Below, piece by piece: positions 1 through 12,622 of a stretch of DNA of 64,000 bases. The position numbers and the translations under genes were made by a program. The notes beneath the pieces were generated by a model. The model ran no database searches. It saw only the letters and a list, made by a program, of their open reading frames with translations, and had not been told where the DNA came from. This stretch comes from an uncultured Senegalimassilia sp. Its GTDB lineage: Bacteria > Actinomycetota > Coriobacteriia > Coriobacteriales > Eggerthellaceae. Location of the stretch: contig CAKTWI010000011.1 of NCBI GenBank assembly GCA_934630815.1, positions 1 through 64,000 of the forward strand. The letters are read 5' to 3'. Position 1 is the stretch's first letter, and every line of letters begins with the position of its first letter.

Positions 1-595
1 GCGCAAGATTGAATAATACGCGCCTCCCCGGGCCGTGTCCAGAACTATTTTGCCTTCGGCGTTATCTTCACATTCTGTACACATATGGGGTTCGGGAGGG
101 GTTCGAGGCGGATTTCGGCCTTCCCTATATATGGACGGCCCACGGCGCCCTGGGCAGGGCACGTTGTACTGTGCCTCCGCAAGCCACGACGGCGGGAGAC
201 GGAACGCGAGGCACGCGGCCTTCCCCGCACCTGGACGGCCTATACGCGGATGCGCTGCGGCGGGACGCGCGATCTTGCTGCTCTCCGCACGGCATATCGA
301 CGGGCAGTGGGGCTTGGGCCAGAAGGCGTTGGGCCGACGAAAGCGCGGGGCTCTGCCCGACATGGCGACGAAGGCGAATGAATCCGACGGGGCAGAGAGC
401 TCCGCCCACTTCCCGCATTGGTGATATGGGTTCTCTTCGACCGCGTCGAGGACGCAAAGGGACATCCGACCGGACACAGCAAGGCTTCACAGATCGGAGC
501 ATAGAAGGTTGCGCGAGCCCTTTTCGCCTGTGCGCACAAAGAAGGGGGCTGGATCAACAAACCCCGATTCCCGCTTTGTTCACTGCATAGCAGCA

Positions 596-680
596 ACCCC
601 CTTGCTCAATTTACGATCCGCCTTCCGTTTCCTGAACACGAGAAACGAGAGGCAGTTCGAATGGAGCAAGGGGCGGTTTT
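596..680 (+). other. Possible nested stem-loop ending in a short T-run
   Basis: CCCCCTTGCTC at 596-606 can pair with GAGCAAGGGGC at 664-674. Inside it CGTTTC can pair with GAAACG, and four T residues follow the outer arm. This has the form of a small structured RNA or a terminator, but no gene upstream explains it. Confidence 0.25.
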
Positions 681-930
681 AATATGACTAGCTTTAGAGG
701 AGCGCCCTTGAGACATTGCGAGGCTGAGCTCTTTCGCTCGCGCTGGATTCGCTTTTTCGGCCGAACAGCATTCGGTGCCGCGATACAGATATATAGATAT
801 ATAGGAGGGGTTCGGCTCATGCGACCGCTGCTCTTGCGCTTGGTTCTCTTCCTATGGCCGTTTATCGCTGCCCGAACGTGCTTGCTTATCGGCGCCCGAA
901 CTTCGCCTTCCCTACCTAAACGGCGGACCC

Positions 931-970
931 CTGAAAAAGAAGAGGCCCGCGAGAAGGGGGCTCGCGGGCC
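931..970 (-). terminator. Hairpin terminator, minus strand
   Basis: Ten-base arms at 944-953 and 961-970 pair perfectly around a 7-base loop. Read on the minus strand they are followed by TCTTCTTTTTC. The transcript it ends is unclear, because no convincing minus-strand gene lies just to its right. Confidence 0.55.
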
Positions 971-1370
971 ATGGAGGAGATTCGGAAGCAGCGCTAGTGA
1001 GGGGGGATCGCCTGCGCGTTATGGGGATGCGCTTGACCGGAGGGGGTTGGCCATTCGGCGTTGCGAGCTTCCGCGGATATGCTATCGATTGTCAACGCTC
1101 CATCTCTTTCGTCGTATGAGCGCAAGCCGCAAACAGTTGGCGAAACGGCCTCGGCTGAAACTTGGTTTCGGCTAAGACCAAGGTGCGGCTTCGCTCTCGA
1201 CAACATGGATAGTACGCCGGGTCAGGCAGCCGCGCGCCACCCTTTGGTGGTTATTTTCGGCCCGCTGCACGGTTTTCTTTACTTACCCGAAAGGGGTGTC
1301 TCAGGTATTTCCGCTGGTCAGATTGTTACGCTTCTTTTTCTTGGGGGCGCAAGCTCATTGTTACCGCGTA

Positions 1371-1379
1371 TGCTACCAT
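1371..1379 (+). promoter_or_regulatory. Extended -10 promoter for the LuxR gene at 1402
   Basis: TGCTACCAT lies 22 bp before the start codon. The same TGCTANNAT form occurs upstream of several other genes and a tRNA in this window. No good -35 box is seen at the usual spacing. Confidence 0.4.
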
Positions 1380-1401
1380 TCTCCCCGAGAGAAGGGGCGA
1401 A

Positions 1402-2838
1402 ATGAAAACTGCAGCATCAGCGAAACTGGAGTCGAACCATAAACCTACCGGCGACAAGCCGCGCTTTAGCGCCAAGATGACCGCGTTTGCATCAACGGGC
1501 ATAGCGTGTCCACTGGCTTGGGGCTTTTTAATCAACGCATTCGGAGGAGTCAGCCCCTCCGCCCAGCTTCCCTGGACGTTTTCCTACCTTCTGCTGGCGG
1601 TGGCCGTTTTGCTGTTCGCCGCCGTTTCACGCAAAGCGCCGAGGTTTTTCACCTCTGGGATTTCCGCAGCGGTTGCCGGCGCGCTCGGCGCACTAGGTGC
1701 GCTGCTGCTCGCACTTACGCTTACCGCAATCCCTTCGATTCCACTCCAATTTGCCGCCATGGCCCTATGCGCATGCGTTCTTGGCTGGCTATACCTGCAG
1801 TGGGGTACGTTCTACGCGAAGCTCGATTTGCGCCATGCGGTGGTTTATCTACTGTTAGCCAACATCGGGGGATCGACGCTGAAAGCGCTCACGCATTTCG
1901 TTCCCGTTGAGGTCCAATGCGTGTTCGCCATGCTGCTACCCGTCGCCTCGGTGTGGATGTGCCGCGTCGCGCTCACCGGCGTGGAGAACGCCAGCACGGA
2001 AAAGACCGTCATTCGCTTTGACTCCCACAACATGCGAGGACTATGGAAGGTCGCCGTGACCATCGCCGCCTTCAGCTTTGTGACCGCGTTCTTGGTGAGC
2101 CGGTTCTCGGGAAACCAATCCCAGGTGCCTGCTGTCGACTTCTTGCTTGGGCGTTTGTTGGAAATGGCCATCTCGGGCATCGTGCTGTTCGTGGTAGTGC
2201 GGTTGAACAAGCCGTTTAACTTCTCCCAACTGTGGCGCATCGCGCTTTTGGTGCTGGCGCTGGACATGCTCAGCCAGACCGCGTTTCCCGAAATGACCGT
2301 GCTTCGATGCGTAGAAAGCAGCGCATGGGACCTTATCGTGCTATTCGCTTGGCTGACTTTGTCCGACGTGGCACAGCATTCGAAGCTTCCCGCTCCGTGG
2401 GTCTTCGGCATCGGCTGGGCCTGCTATACGGCGCCGTTCGCCATCGGATCGATGATGTCACCCGCGTATTCAGGCGGCGAACACGATGCCGTGATCGTGG
2501 TCGCCTTGATGTTCGCGCTGCTGTTGGTGTCCTCGTTCTGCCTGGAAATGCGCGACCAAGATACGAAGTGGCTGTTCGCGGAATTGCGCGGCGAACCGGT
2601 GAGCGCACCGGCAGATTATCGAAGCCTTGAAGAGCGCTGCGAGGAGGTTGGCAAGCAGCACAAGCTGACGCCACGCGAGCTTGAGATCATGCAGCTGCTG
2701 TGCAAGGGGCGCACGAAGGCATACATCGCCGAGACGCTTTACCTGACTGAGAACACCGTGAAAGGCCACACGAAGCATATCTACTCGAAGCTAGATGTGC
2801 ATAGCAAGCAAGAGCTGCTTGACCTGGTTGAACGCTAA
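1402..2838 (+). CDS. LuxR-family regulator with membrane sensor domain
   Basis: A 478-residue protein. About 380 residues of largely hydrophobic sequence, with roughly ten to twelve membrane segments, precede a C-terminal LuxR/GerE helix-turn-helix at about 422-478 (LTPRELEIMQLLCKG, then TENTVKGHTKHIYSKL). Membrane-anchored LuxR regulators of this design are abundant in Eggerthellaceae and usually sit next to the genes they control; their ligands are mostly unknown. The start has an AGAAGGGG ribosome site and an extended -10 motif 22 bp upstream. It is monocistronic, ending at a bidirectional terminator shared with the convergent clpB. The regulator class is clear; target and signal cannot be read from the sequence. 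Confidence 0.85.
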   Translation: MKTAASAKLESNHKPTGDKPRFSAKMTAFASTGIACPLAWGFLINAFGGVSPSAQLPWTFSYLLLAVAVLLFAAVSRKAPRFFTSGISAAVAGALGALGALLLALTLTAIPSIPLQFAAMALCACVLGWLYLQWGTFYAKLDLRHAVVYLLLANIGGSTLKALTHFVPVEVQCVFAMLLPVASVWMCRVALTGVENASTEKTVIRFDSHNMRGLWKVAVTIAAFSFVTAFLVSRFSGNQSQVPAVDFLLGRLLEMAISGIVLFVVVRLNKPFNFSQLWRIALLVLALDMLSQTAFPEMTVLRCVESSAWDLIVLFAWLTLSDVAQHSKLPAPWVFGIGWACYTAPFAIGSMMSPAYSGGEHDAVIVVALMFALLLVSSFCLEMRDQDTKWLFAELRGEPVSAPADYRSLEERCEEVGKQHKLTPRELEIMQLLCKGRTKAYIAETLYLTENTVKGHTKHIYSKLDVHSKQELLDLVER

Positions 2839-2901
2839 GCCCCGCGCCACTGATGAGGCCGAAGGGCCGACGATGAGAAGGGCCGACCTCGCATATAGAC
2901 G

Positions 2902-2943
2902 AAGAGCGCCTGCCGAGATGAAACTCGGCAGGCGCTCTTTTTC
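2902..2943. terminator. Bidirectional terminator between the LuxR gene and clpB
   Basis: Sixteen-base arms at 2902-2917 and 2924-2939 pair perfectly around ATGAAA, followed by a T-run. It lies between two convergent genes and can serve both. Confidence 0.85.
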
Positions 2944-2994
2944 GTTACACGCTTGCAGCTGCGCCGCGATAACCGCAACGCACGACCGCTTGGG

Positions 2995-5694
<2,700 letters not shown>

Positions 5695-5705
5695 GCGAAC
5701 CTCCT

Positions 5706-5719
5706 TTGAATCGGTTCAA
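5706..5719. promoter_or_regulatory. Inverted repeat before clpB, possible HspR site
   Basis: TTGAA-TCGG-TTCAA lies in the 34-bp hspR-clpB gap, directly upstream of the clpB ribosome site. It resembles the TTGA/TCAA core of HAIR elements but with shorter spacing. The role is inferred. Confidence 0.3.
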
Positions 5720-5728
5720 CGCATTTGT

Positions 5729-6127
5729 TTACAAAAGCGAGCTGGGACGACGGACGACGATCGCCGTGGGCGACTGCACGAGGGAGTTCACGCTTTCACG
5801 CGTTTCCAGCTCGTGCACGCGGTCGGCAAGACGGCGAACCCGTTTGTGCAGGTCGTCGATTTCCTGATCGCGATCGACCAGGCGGCCCTGCAGATCGAGG
5901 ATGCGGATGACGCCGGCAAGGTTAATGCCCTCCCCGGTGAGCTCGTTGATAAGGGACAGGCGCTCGATATCCGCCTGCGAGTACATGCGGGTATTGCCGC
6001 TAGTGCGCTGGGGCGTTACCAAGCCCTTCTGCTCGTACGCTCGAAGGGTTTGAGGGTGCACGCCTGCCAGCTCGGCCGCTACGCCGATCATGTACAGGGG
6101 CCGGTTGCGATCGTTCCATTCGGGCAT
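5729..6127 (-). CDS. hspR: MerR-family heat-shock repressor HspR
   Basis: A 132-residue MerR-type regulator. The winged helix-turn-helix occupies about 11-60 (MIGVAAELAGVHPQTLRAYE, then a wing with TSGNTRMYSQADIERL), followed by a coiled coil with heptad-like IDDLHKRVRRLADRVHELE. In actinobacteria HspR binds HAIR inverted repeats upstream of dnaK and clpB and uses DnaK as co-repressor. It starts 2 bp after the dnaJ stop codon, so the two are probably translationally coupled. Its place between dnaJ and clpB is the classical arrangement. A HAIR-like repeat upstream of dnaK supports autoregulation. Confidence 0.93.
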   Translation of the reverse strand: MPEWNDRNRPLYMIGVAAELAGVHPQTLRAYEQKGLVTPQRTSGNTRMYSQADIERLSLINELTGEGINLAGVIRILDLQGRLVDRDQEIDDLHKRVRRLADRVHELETRESVNSLVQSPTAIVVRRPSSLL

Positions 6128-6129
6128 GC

Positions 6130-7083
6130 TTACCAGCTCCTCACGTCATCGGGCGACGCCTCCAAGAACGCCTCCATGGCCTTTTGCTGCTGCAGGTTCA
6201 TGGACTTGGGAACCTGCACTTTGATTGTGATCTTCAGGTCGCCGTTGCCGGAGCCCTTCACCCTCGGCGCCCCCTTGCCACGAACCGACATGACCGTTTG
6301 GTCTTGGGTTCCGGCAGGTACCTTCACGCGCACCTTCGTGCCGTCGGGAGCGGGCACGACCACGCTGGCGCCCAACGCGGCTTCCGCCACGTTGACGGGC
6401 ACATCGATGAGCACATCGGCCCCATCCCGCTTGAAATATGGATGATCCTGGATGCGGGTGGTGACCAGCAAATCGCCGGCTTCACCGCCCGACTCGCCGG
6501 GCGCGCCCTTGCCGCGGAAGCGCAAACGTCCGCCGTCGACAGCGCCCGCAGGGACCTTGACGGTGAGCGTTTCCGAGTCGGCGCGACCGGGCACGCGAAC
6601 GGTGACACGCTTTTCCGTACCGGAAAACGCCTCTTCGAACGTAACGTTCAGCGTGACGTTCATGTCCTGGCCCTTACGCGGACGCGGTTGGCGTCCTGCA
6701 AAGCCGCTGGCGCCGGCACCGTTGAAATCCCAGTTCGAGCCGAATGCGCCCTCGCCGCGGCGGATGCTTTCGAGGATATCGGCCCAGCTGCCGAAACCGC
6801 CTGCACCGGCGCCGCCGAAGATGTCCTCGACGTTCACGGAGCCACCGCCCCATCCTCGGGGAATCTGATTCTCGTTCGCCGTGCCATATTGGTCATACAG
6901 CTTGCGCTTCTTATCGTCTGACAAGACCTCGTAGGCTTCGTTGATCTCCTTGAACTTGGCCTCGCTGCCACCCGCATCGGGGTGGTATTTGCGCGCTAGT
7001 TTGCGGAACGCCTTCTTGATCTCGTCGGTGGTCGCCGTGCGCGGAACGCCCAGCGTTTTGTAGTAATCCGGAGTAGCCGGCAT
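6130..7083 (-). CDS. dnaJ: DnaJ/CbpA-type co-chaperone without zinc finger
   Basis: A 317-residue J-domain protein that stimulates the DnaK ATPase and delivers substrates. The J domain covers about 1-70 with the essential HPD in KYHPDAGG. A Gly/Phe-rich stretch follows (about 75-135), then the two beta-sandwich client-binding domains. The CxxCxGxG zinc repeats of classical DnaJ are absent, making it CbpA-like. It is the only J protein in the operon. ATG 7083 is preferred over an upstream GTG at 7092 because AGGAAGG is then correctly spaced. Confidence 0.93.
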   Translation of the reverse strand: MPATPDYYKTLGVPRTATTDEIKKAFRKLARKYHPDAGGSEAKFKEINEAYEVLSDDKKRKLYDQYGTANENQIPRGWGGGSVNVEDIFGGAGAGGFGSWADILESIRRGEGAFGSNWDFNGAGASGFAGRQPRPRKGQDMNVTLNVTFEEAFSGTEKRVTVRVPGRADSETLTVKVPAGAVDGGRLRFRGKGAPGESGGEAGDLLVTTRIQDHPYFKRDGADVLIDVPVNVAEAALGASVVVPAPDGTKVRVKVPAGTQDQTVMSVRGKGAPRVKGSGNGDLKITIKVQVPKSMNLQQQKAMEAFLEASPDDVRSW

Positions 7084-7150
7084 GCGCTCCACCTTCCTTT
7101 CTTAAGTAAGCACGAGGGCGGACCATACCGCCCGCCCTCGCACAAGCTAT

Positions 7151-7843
7151 CTATTCGTCTTCGCTCTCGGGCTTGGGCCTCTTCGGACCGCCCGTGGTGA
7201 CGGTGACCATTGCGGCTCGGAGAACCTTCGTCCCCATCTTGTAGCCCTTCTGGTACACCTCATGCACCGTCTCGTCCGGCACCGACGCATCGTCGACCGT
7301 GGCGACCGCCTGGCACTCAAGCGCATCGAAAGCCTGGCCGGCAGGGTTGATGACCTGCACGCCGCCGGTTTCCAGCACGTTCACGAACTTGCTGTGCACG
7401 GCCTTCACGCCGTCGATCAAACCGGCCTCGCCGTTCTTCTCGGCATAGTCGATGGTGCGCTCGAAATCGTCGATAACGGGCAGCAGCTTCTCGACCAGCT
7501 TCTCACCGGCGCGTAGGCGCTCCTGCTCGCGCTGCTCTGCCGTACGACGGCGATACGTGTCCCATTCGGCATGCAGGCGCAAATACTTGTCCTGCCAGTC
7601 CTTCGCCTCTGCCTGGGCCTTCTCCACCAGCTCGTCGTTGGTGGGAGCCTCTTCGGCCTGGGCCTCGAGCACTTCCTCGGCTTCCTTGACCGCATCAGAT
7701 GCGGCATCGGCTGCCTCGGGGGCGGCACCGCCCTGCTGGGCGGCGCCTTCCTGCTTCACATCGGACGCTTCATCCTGGATGGGAATCTGGGTGCCCTGAT
7801 CCTGCGTTGCGCGCTCAGGCTCGGGCGTGCTCTGCATCGTCAT
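7151..7843 (-). CDS. grpE: Nucleotide exchange factor GrpE
   Basis: A 230-residue GrpE, the ADP/ATP exchange factor of DnaK. The first 75 or so residues are a low-complexity Ala/Glu/Gln-rich tail. Then come the long dimerising helix (WQDKYLRLHAEWDTYRRRT), the four-helix region and the C-terminal beta domain ending in VYQKGYKMGTKVLRAAMVTV, the most conserved part of the family. It starts 5 bp after dnaK, indicating cotranscription and probably coupled translation. Identification is secure. Confidence 0.95.
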   Translation of the reverse strand: MTMQSTPEPERATQDQGTQIPIQDEASDVKQEGAAQQGGAAPEAADAASDAVKEAEEVLEAQAEEAPTNDELVEKAQAEAKDWQDKYLRLHAEWDTYRRRTAEQREQERLRAGEKLVEKLLPVIDDFERTIDYAEKNGEAGLIDGVKAVHSKFVNVLETGGVQVINPAGQAFDALECQAVATVDDASVPDETVHEVYQKGYKMGTKVLRAAMVTVTTGGPKRPKPESEDE

Positions 7844-7848
7844 GGCTC

Positions 7849-9774
<1,926 letters not shown>

Positions 9775-9839
9775 TTATGTAACCGAAATCAGGTACTGCG
9801 GCTAGGCTCTAAGGGCTTAGCCTTTTTCCAACGATTCGT

Positions 9840-9868
9840 ACTATAAAATCTAAGTCTGGGCATGTCAA
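9840..9868 (-). promoter_or_regulatory. Sigma-70-type promoter of the dnaK operon
   Basis: On the minus strand TTGACA (9863-9868) is followed by a 17-bp spacer and TATAGT (9840-9845), with about 85 bp of leader before dnaK. CTCAAATAACTTGA overlaps the -35 box and may be part of an HspR contact region. Confidence 0.8.
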
Positions 9869-9918
9869 GTTATTTGAGAAATATAATGTTACGTTTTGTC
9901 AACACCAAAATGTCAGAT

Positions 9919-9942
9919 AGGTTGAAATTTCTCTATCAACCT
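9919..9942. promoter_or_regulatory. HAIR-like inverted repeat upstream of dnaK
   Basis: AGGTTGA and TCAACCT form perfect 7-bp arms separated by 10 bp. The actinobacterial HAIR consensus is CTTGAGT-N7-ACTCAAG, which gives TTGA-N11-TCAA; here it is TTGA-N10-TCAA. It lies about 50 bp upstream of the -35 box. HspR binding is inferred. Confidence 0.4.
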
Positions 9943-10213
9943 TTTGAGCTGGGAAAATAATGTTCTCCTCCGAAGAACGACGCCCATACTGGCACCGAAT
10001 CGCGGCTTAATCGCGAATGTGATGCAACTTGCAGGATCTCAGTCGCTATGCAATAGATCCTCAAAGGACGTTTGGCGCAAGACCCCGCGCCCACTCAAAC
10101 GCCGGCACCGGAGACGCCCTTCCGTCTTCGCAGCGCACGTTTCGGCCGCTGCATGCAGAAGGTCGAGCCCGCCTCGCAGCTCGGCCCGACCCCCCATATC
10201 GACCCCCATATGC
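9943..10213. other. Rest of the dnaK-ferredoxin intergenic region
   Basis: The whole gap 9751-10272 is about 520 bp. Apart from the dnaK promoter, the HAIR-like repeat and the palindromic hairpin at 10214-10251, no gene or RNA is recognised. Confidence 0.5.
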
Positions 10214-10251
10214 AACGAGGCCCTTGCCTATATATAGGCAAGGGCCTCGTT
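10214..10251. terminator. 38-bp perfect palindrome after the ferredoxin gene
   Basis: Two 19-base arms with TATATA at the centre pair without a mismatch. It lies 22 bp beyond the ferredoxin stop codon. There is no T-run on either side, so it may act as an mRNA-stabilising hairpin or a weak terminator. Confidence 0.5.
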
Positions 10252-10272
10252 CAATGCGATCAACGACAGAGG

Positions 10273-10461
10273 TTACTCTTCGACAACCTCGGGGATGGCG
10301 CCCATGGGGCACTCCTCGACGCAGTCACCGCAAGCGATACAGTTCTCCTCGTTCACAGCCTCGACAACGCCACCGTTGACCTCCAGGACCTCCTGCGGGC
10401 AGGCGTCAACGCAAATGCCGCAGCCGATGCACTCGTCAGCCACAATAACCGGATGTGCCAT
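10273..10461 (-). CDS. 2[4Fe-4S] ferredoxin
   Basis: A 62-residue electron carrier with two cysteine clusters typical of clostridial-type ferredoxins: CIGCGICVDACP and CIACGDCVEECP. Each CxxCxxCxxxCP set contributes to two cubane clusters. The acidic C-terminus (IPEVVEE) is also usual. It would serve soluble low-potential electron transfer, for example to or from hydrogenase or oxidoreductases; the partner is not shown by the locus, though hydrogenase maturation gene hypE lies upstream in a separate unit. AAGGAG precedes the start. Confidence 0.93.
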   Translation of the reverse strand: MAHPVIVADECIGCGICVDACPQEVLEVNGGVVEAVNEENCIACGDCVEECPMGAIPEVVEE

Positions 10462-10664
10462 GGTAACTCCTTCTCGTCTATAAGCCCCGGCAAAATGCTA
10501 CCGGGTCATACCCCAATTAAGCAATGCAGGCACAATACCACTACTGTCGATGATTGCAATACGTATCAGGAAAATACCCGGGGAGCGGTTATGACGACGC
10601 TTTCGCAACGACGTTTCACCCACGTCGTGACCGTTTTGGCACCGAATGCTCCAGCCGAACACGC

Positions 10665-10696
10665 AAAAAGCCCCGCTTCTCGAGGAGAAGCGGGGC
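10665..10696 (-). terminator. Terminator of hypE
   Basis: Twelve-base perfect arms (10670-10681 and 10685-10696) around GAG are followed on the minus strand by TTTTT, 28 bp after the hypE stop codon. Confidence 0.85.
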
Positions 10697-10724
10697 CGAT
10701 CGAACCGTTGTTGCCTAAACGCGT

Positions 10725-11747
10725 CTAGCAGATGCGCGGCAGCTGCTCGCCCACCAGCATATCCAGGATGCGCGTTCCGCCGAAGGCCGTGCGCAGAAAG
10801 ACCTTCGAACCGCGCTCGGGCTGAGCTTCGGACACTTCGCCGATGATAGCGGCATCGGCGCCGTATTTGTTCGCGCGCATAGCCGCAAGCGCCGCCTCGG
10901 CATCCTCAGGGGCGACGACGCATACCATCTTGCCCTCGTTGGCCACCTGCAACACATCGTAGCCGAGCATGTCGCACGCGCCCTGCACGGCGGGCTTCAC
11001 GGGGACGGCGTCCTCCTCCACCGTGATATCGGTGCCGGATTGCGACGCCAACTCGTTGAGTGTGGAAGCCAGGCCGCCGCGCGTGGGGTCGCGGAAGCAA
11101 CGCGTGCCCGGCGCCGCCGCAAGCACCTCGGCAATGAGGTGGTTCAGGGGCGCGGCATCGCTTTGCAGGTCAGCTTTGAACGACAGGGACTCGCGGCAGC
11201 TCATGATGGTAATGCCGTGATCGCCCAACGTGCCGCTGACCAGCACCTTGTCACCCGGCTTGCATTGCGCGCCGCCCAGGTTCACGCCCTCGCGCAGCGT
11301 GCCGATGCCCGCAGTGTTGATGTACACGCCGTCGCCGTGGCCGCGGTTGACCACCTTAGTGTCGCCCGTGACCAGGTGCACGCCAGCCTCCTTCGCCACT
11401 TCGGCCATGCTGGCGCAAATGCGCTTGAGGTCCTCGATGGGAAAGCCCTCTTCCAACACGAAACCGCAGCTCAGGTAGCGCGGGGTGGCGCCGCTGGTGG
11501 CGACGTCGTTCACCGTGCCGCACACGGCCAAACGGCCGATATCGCCGCCCGGGAAGAAATGCGGCGTAACCACGAAGCTGTCCGTGGAAAACGCCAGGCG
11601 CTCGCCTTGCGCCGGCGCGGGCAGCACCGCCGCGTCATCGCCGCGCAAAAGCTCTTCGCCTGCATAGGCGGCGAAGAACACCTCGTCGATGATGCGCTTC
11701 ATCATGGTGCCGCCGCTGCCATGGCCGAGCATGACCGTAGTATCCAT
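10725..11747 (-). CDS. hypE: Hydrogenase maturation protein HypE
   Basis: A 340-residue carbamoyl dehydratase of the AIR-synthase/PurM fold. HypE takes the carbamoyl group from HypF on its C-terminal cysteine and dehydrates it to a thiocyanate, giving the cyanide ligands of the [NiFe] site. The invariant C-terminus PRIC is intact (LPRIC). The N-terminus has the family motif LGHGSGG, followed by a PurM-like FSTDSFVVTPHFFPGGDIG. ATG 11747 has AAGGAG seven bases upstream; an in-frame ATG at 11780 lacks one. It lies 63 bp after nikR on the same strand, while hypF, hypC and hypD are some 22 kb away. Confidence 0.96.
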   Translation of the reverse strand: MDTTVMLGHGSGGTMMKRIIDEVFFAAYAGEELLRGDDAAVLPAPAQGERLAFSTDSFVVTPHFFPGGDIGRLAVCGTVNDVATSGATPRYLSCGFVLEEGFPIEDLKRICASMAEVAKEAGVHLVTGDTKVVNRGHGDGVYINTAGIGTLREGVNLGGAQCKPGDKVLVSGTLGDHGITIMSCRESLSFKADLQSDAAPLNHLIAEVLAAAPGTRCFRDPTRGGLASTLNELASQSGTDITVEEDAVPVKPAVQGACDMLGYDVLQVANEGKMVCVVAPEDAEAALAAMRANKYGADAAIIGEVSEAQPERGSKVFLRTAFGGTRILDMLVGEQLPRIC

Positions 11748-11809
11748 TGCATTGCTCCTTATATATGTGAACGGCCGCACGGCGTTCGATCCGCACGGCC
11801 GATGATCGC

Positions 11810-12241
11810 TTAATGGTGTTCGTGGTGATGTTCAGCGACGGTGAGCACGAGCTTGCCGTTTTGCACGCCCTTGGTTCCGAGGATCAAATTCGCAATGCTC
11901 TGAACCAGCTCCGTATAGCCGCGCAGCACGATGACCTCCAAGCACATGTGCTCATCGAGGTGCACATGCATGGACGACACGATGTTGCCGAAGTACTCGT
12001 GCTGGATGGCATGCAGCTTTTCCTGCAGGTCGTTTGCGTGGTGGTCGAACACGATGGTCAACGACCCCGCAACCTCGACGCCGGGCATCGCGCACTCGTC
12101 CTCGACCAGCGCATCGCGGACCAGGTCGCGCACCACTTCGCTGCGGTTCTTCGCCAACCCCCGTCGCGATACCAGGCGATCGAAGCTCACCAGCAGGTCC
12201 TCGGGCATGGCGACCGAGAACCGCATCAGGTCGTTCGCCAT
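11810..12241 (-). CDS. nikR: Nickel-responsive regulator NikR
   Basis: A 143-residue NikR. The N-terminal ribbon-helix-helix (LMRFSVAMPEDLLVSFDRLV, then NRSEVVRDLVRDAL) binds DNA. The C-terminal ACT-like domain carries the nickel ligands: a histidine in DHHANDL and H-x-H-x5-C in MHVHLDEHMC, matching His76, His87, His89 and Cys95 of the E. coli protein. The C-terminus HHHEHH may add metal affinity. It lies between an 84-residue unknown protein (6-bp gap) and hypE, so nickel status probably controls hydrogenase maturation here. No clear NikR operator was found. Confidence 0.94.
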   Translation of the reverse strand: MANDLMRFSVAMPEDLLVSFDRLVSRRGLAKNRSEVVRDLVRDALVEDECAMPGVEVAGSLTIVFDHHANDLQEKLHAIQHEYFGNIVSSMHVHLDEHMCLEVIVLRGYTELVQSIANLILGTKGVQNGKLVLTVAEHHHEHH

Positions 12242-12247
12242 ACCGGG

Positions 12248-12502
12248 CTACACCAGCTCCACCGTAACGCCGCCGGCGGCCTCGGCGTCGTCCTCCAGGG
12301 CATCTTTCGCCTCGTCAAGCAGCGCACGCACGTCGTCGATGAGCGCCTGCGCCTCGTGCAGCTTCTTGGAAACGTTCTCATAGCCGGCGTCGCCCGCTTT
12401 GTGGCCCAGCGTGTGGGCCCAACGGCGCTCGAGCTTCAAATGATCGTCGATCTGCTCGATCATCATCTCGAACTGACCGGTGTTGATGCCGTTAGTGCAC
12501 AT
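12248..12502 (-). CDS. Small helical protein of unknown function upstream of nikR
   Basis: An 84-residue protein I do not recognise. It is predicted mostly helical (QFEMMIEQIDDHLKLERRW, then LHEAQALIDDVRALLDEAKDAL), with a heptad-like second half and an acidic C-terminus. One cysteine (Cys2) and two histidines could bind metal, but nothing in the pattern is diagnostic. It has a strong AAAGGAGG ribosome site and is the first gene of a probable transcription unit with nikR and hypE, so a role in nickel or hydrogenase physiology is likely by context only. Confidence 0.7.
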   Translation of the reverse strand: MCTNGINTGQFEMMIEQIDDHLKLERRWAHTLGHKAGDAGYENVSKKLHEAQALIDDVRALLDEAKDALEDDAEAAGGVTVELV

Positions 12503-12622
12503 AACGTCCTCCTTTGTTTCCGCGACGATGCGTTCGCGCCGTTCGCGGCTACTTGCGTTCTTGGTATGATTCGGTTATACGGCGAACACGTTTCAAGGGC
12601 AAGAGCGGGTGTGAAAAAAACC

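Larger units (their letters stand above)
1..1401. other. Gene-poor left-edge region
   Basis: No reading frame here has both a convincing ribosome site and recognisable protein sequence. What can be seen is an imperfect 25-bp direct repeat with a spacing of exactly 100 bp (116-140 and 216-240), a possible nested stem-loop at 596-680, a minus-strand terminator-like hairpin at 931-970, and an extended -10 promoter just before the gene that starts at 1402. Decayed genes or a non-coding RNA cannot be excluded. Confidence 0.5.

Noticed and set aside
9..590. Several overlapping open frames at the left edge
   Set aside because: None has a ribosome site or recognisable protein sequence; three or more frames are open at once, as expected by chance in GC-rich DNA.
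975..1010. CGGAAGCAGC resembling the signal-recognition RNA tip
   Set aside because: The flanking GTCAGG segment and pairing partners of SRP RNA are missing.
820..1175. A plus-strand frame with a ribosome site (AGGAGGGG) and a hydrophobic start
   Set aside because: It runs through a strong minus-strand terminator hairpin and ends in Arg/Ser-rich sequence without a domain. A small membrane protein cannot be fully excluded.
994..1206. A 70-codon minus-strand frame just before the hairpin at 931-970
   Set aside because: Its position before a terminator is suggestive, but it has no ribosome site and no protein-like character.
12564..12580. GTATGATTCGGTTATAC as a NikR operator
   Set aside because: The half-sites resemble the E. 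coli NikR site but are 5 bp apart instead of 16.
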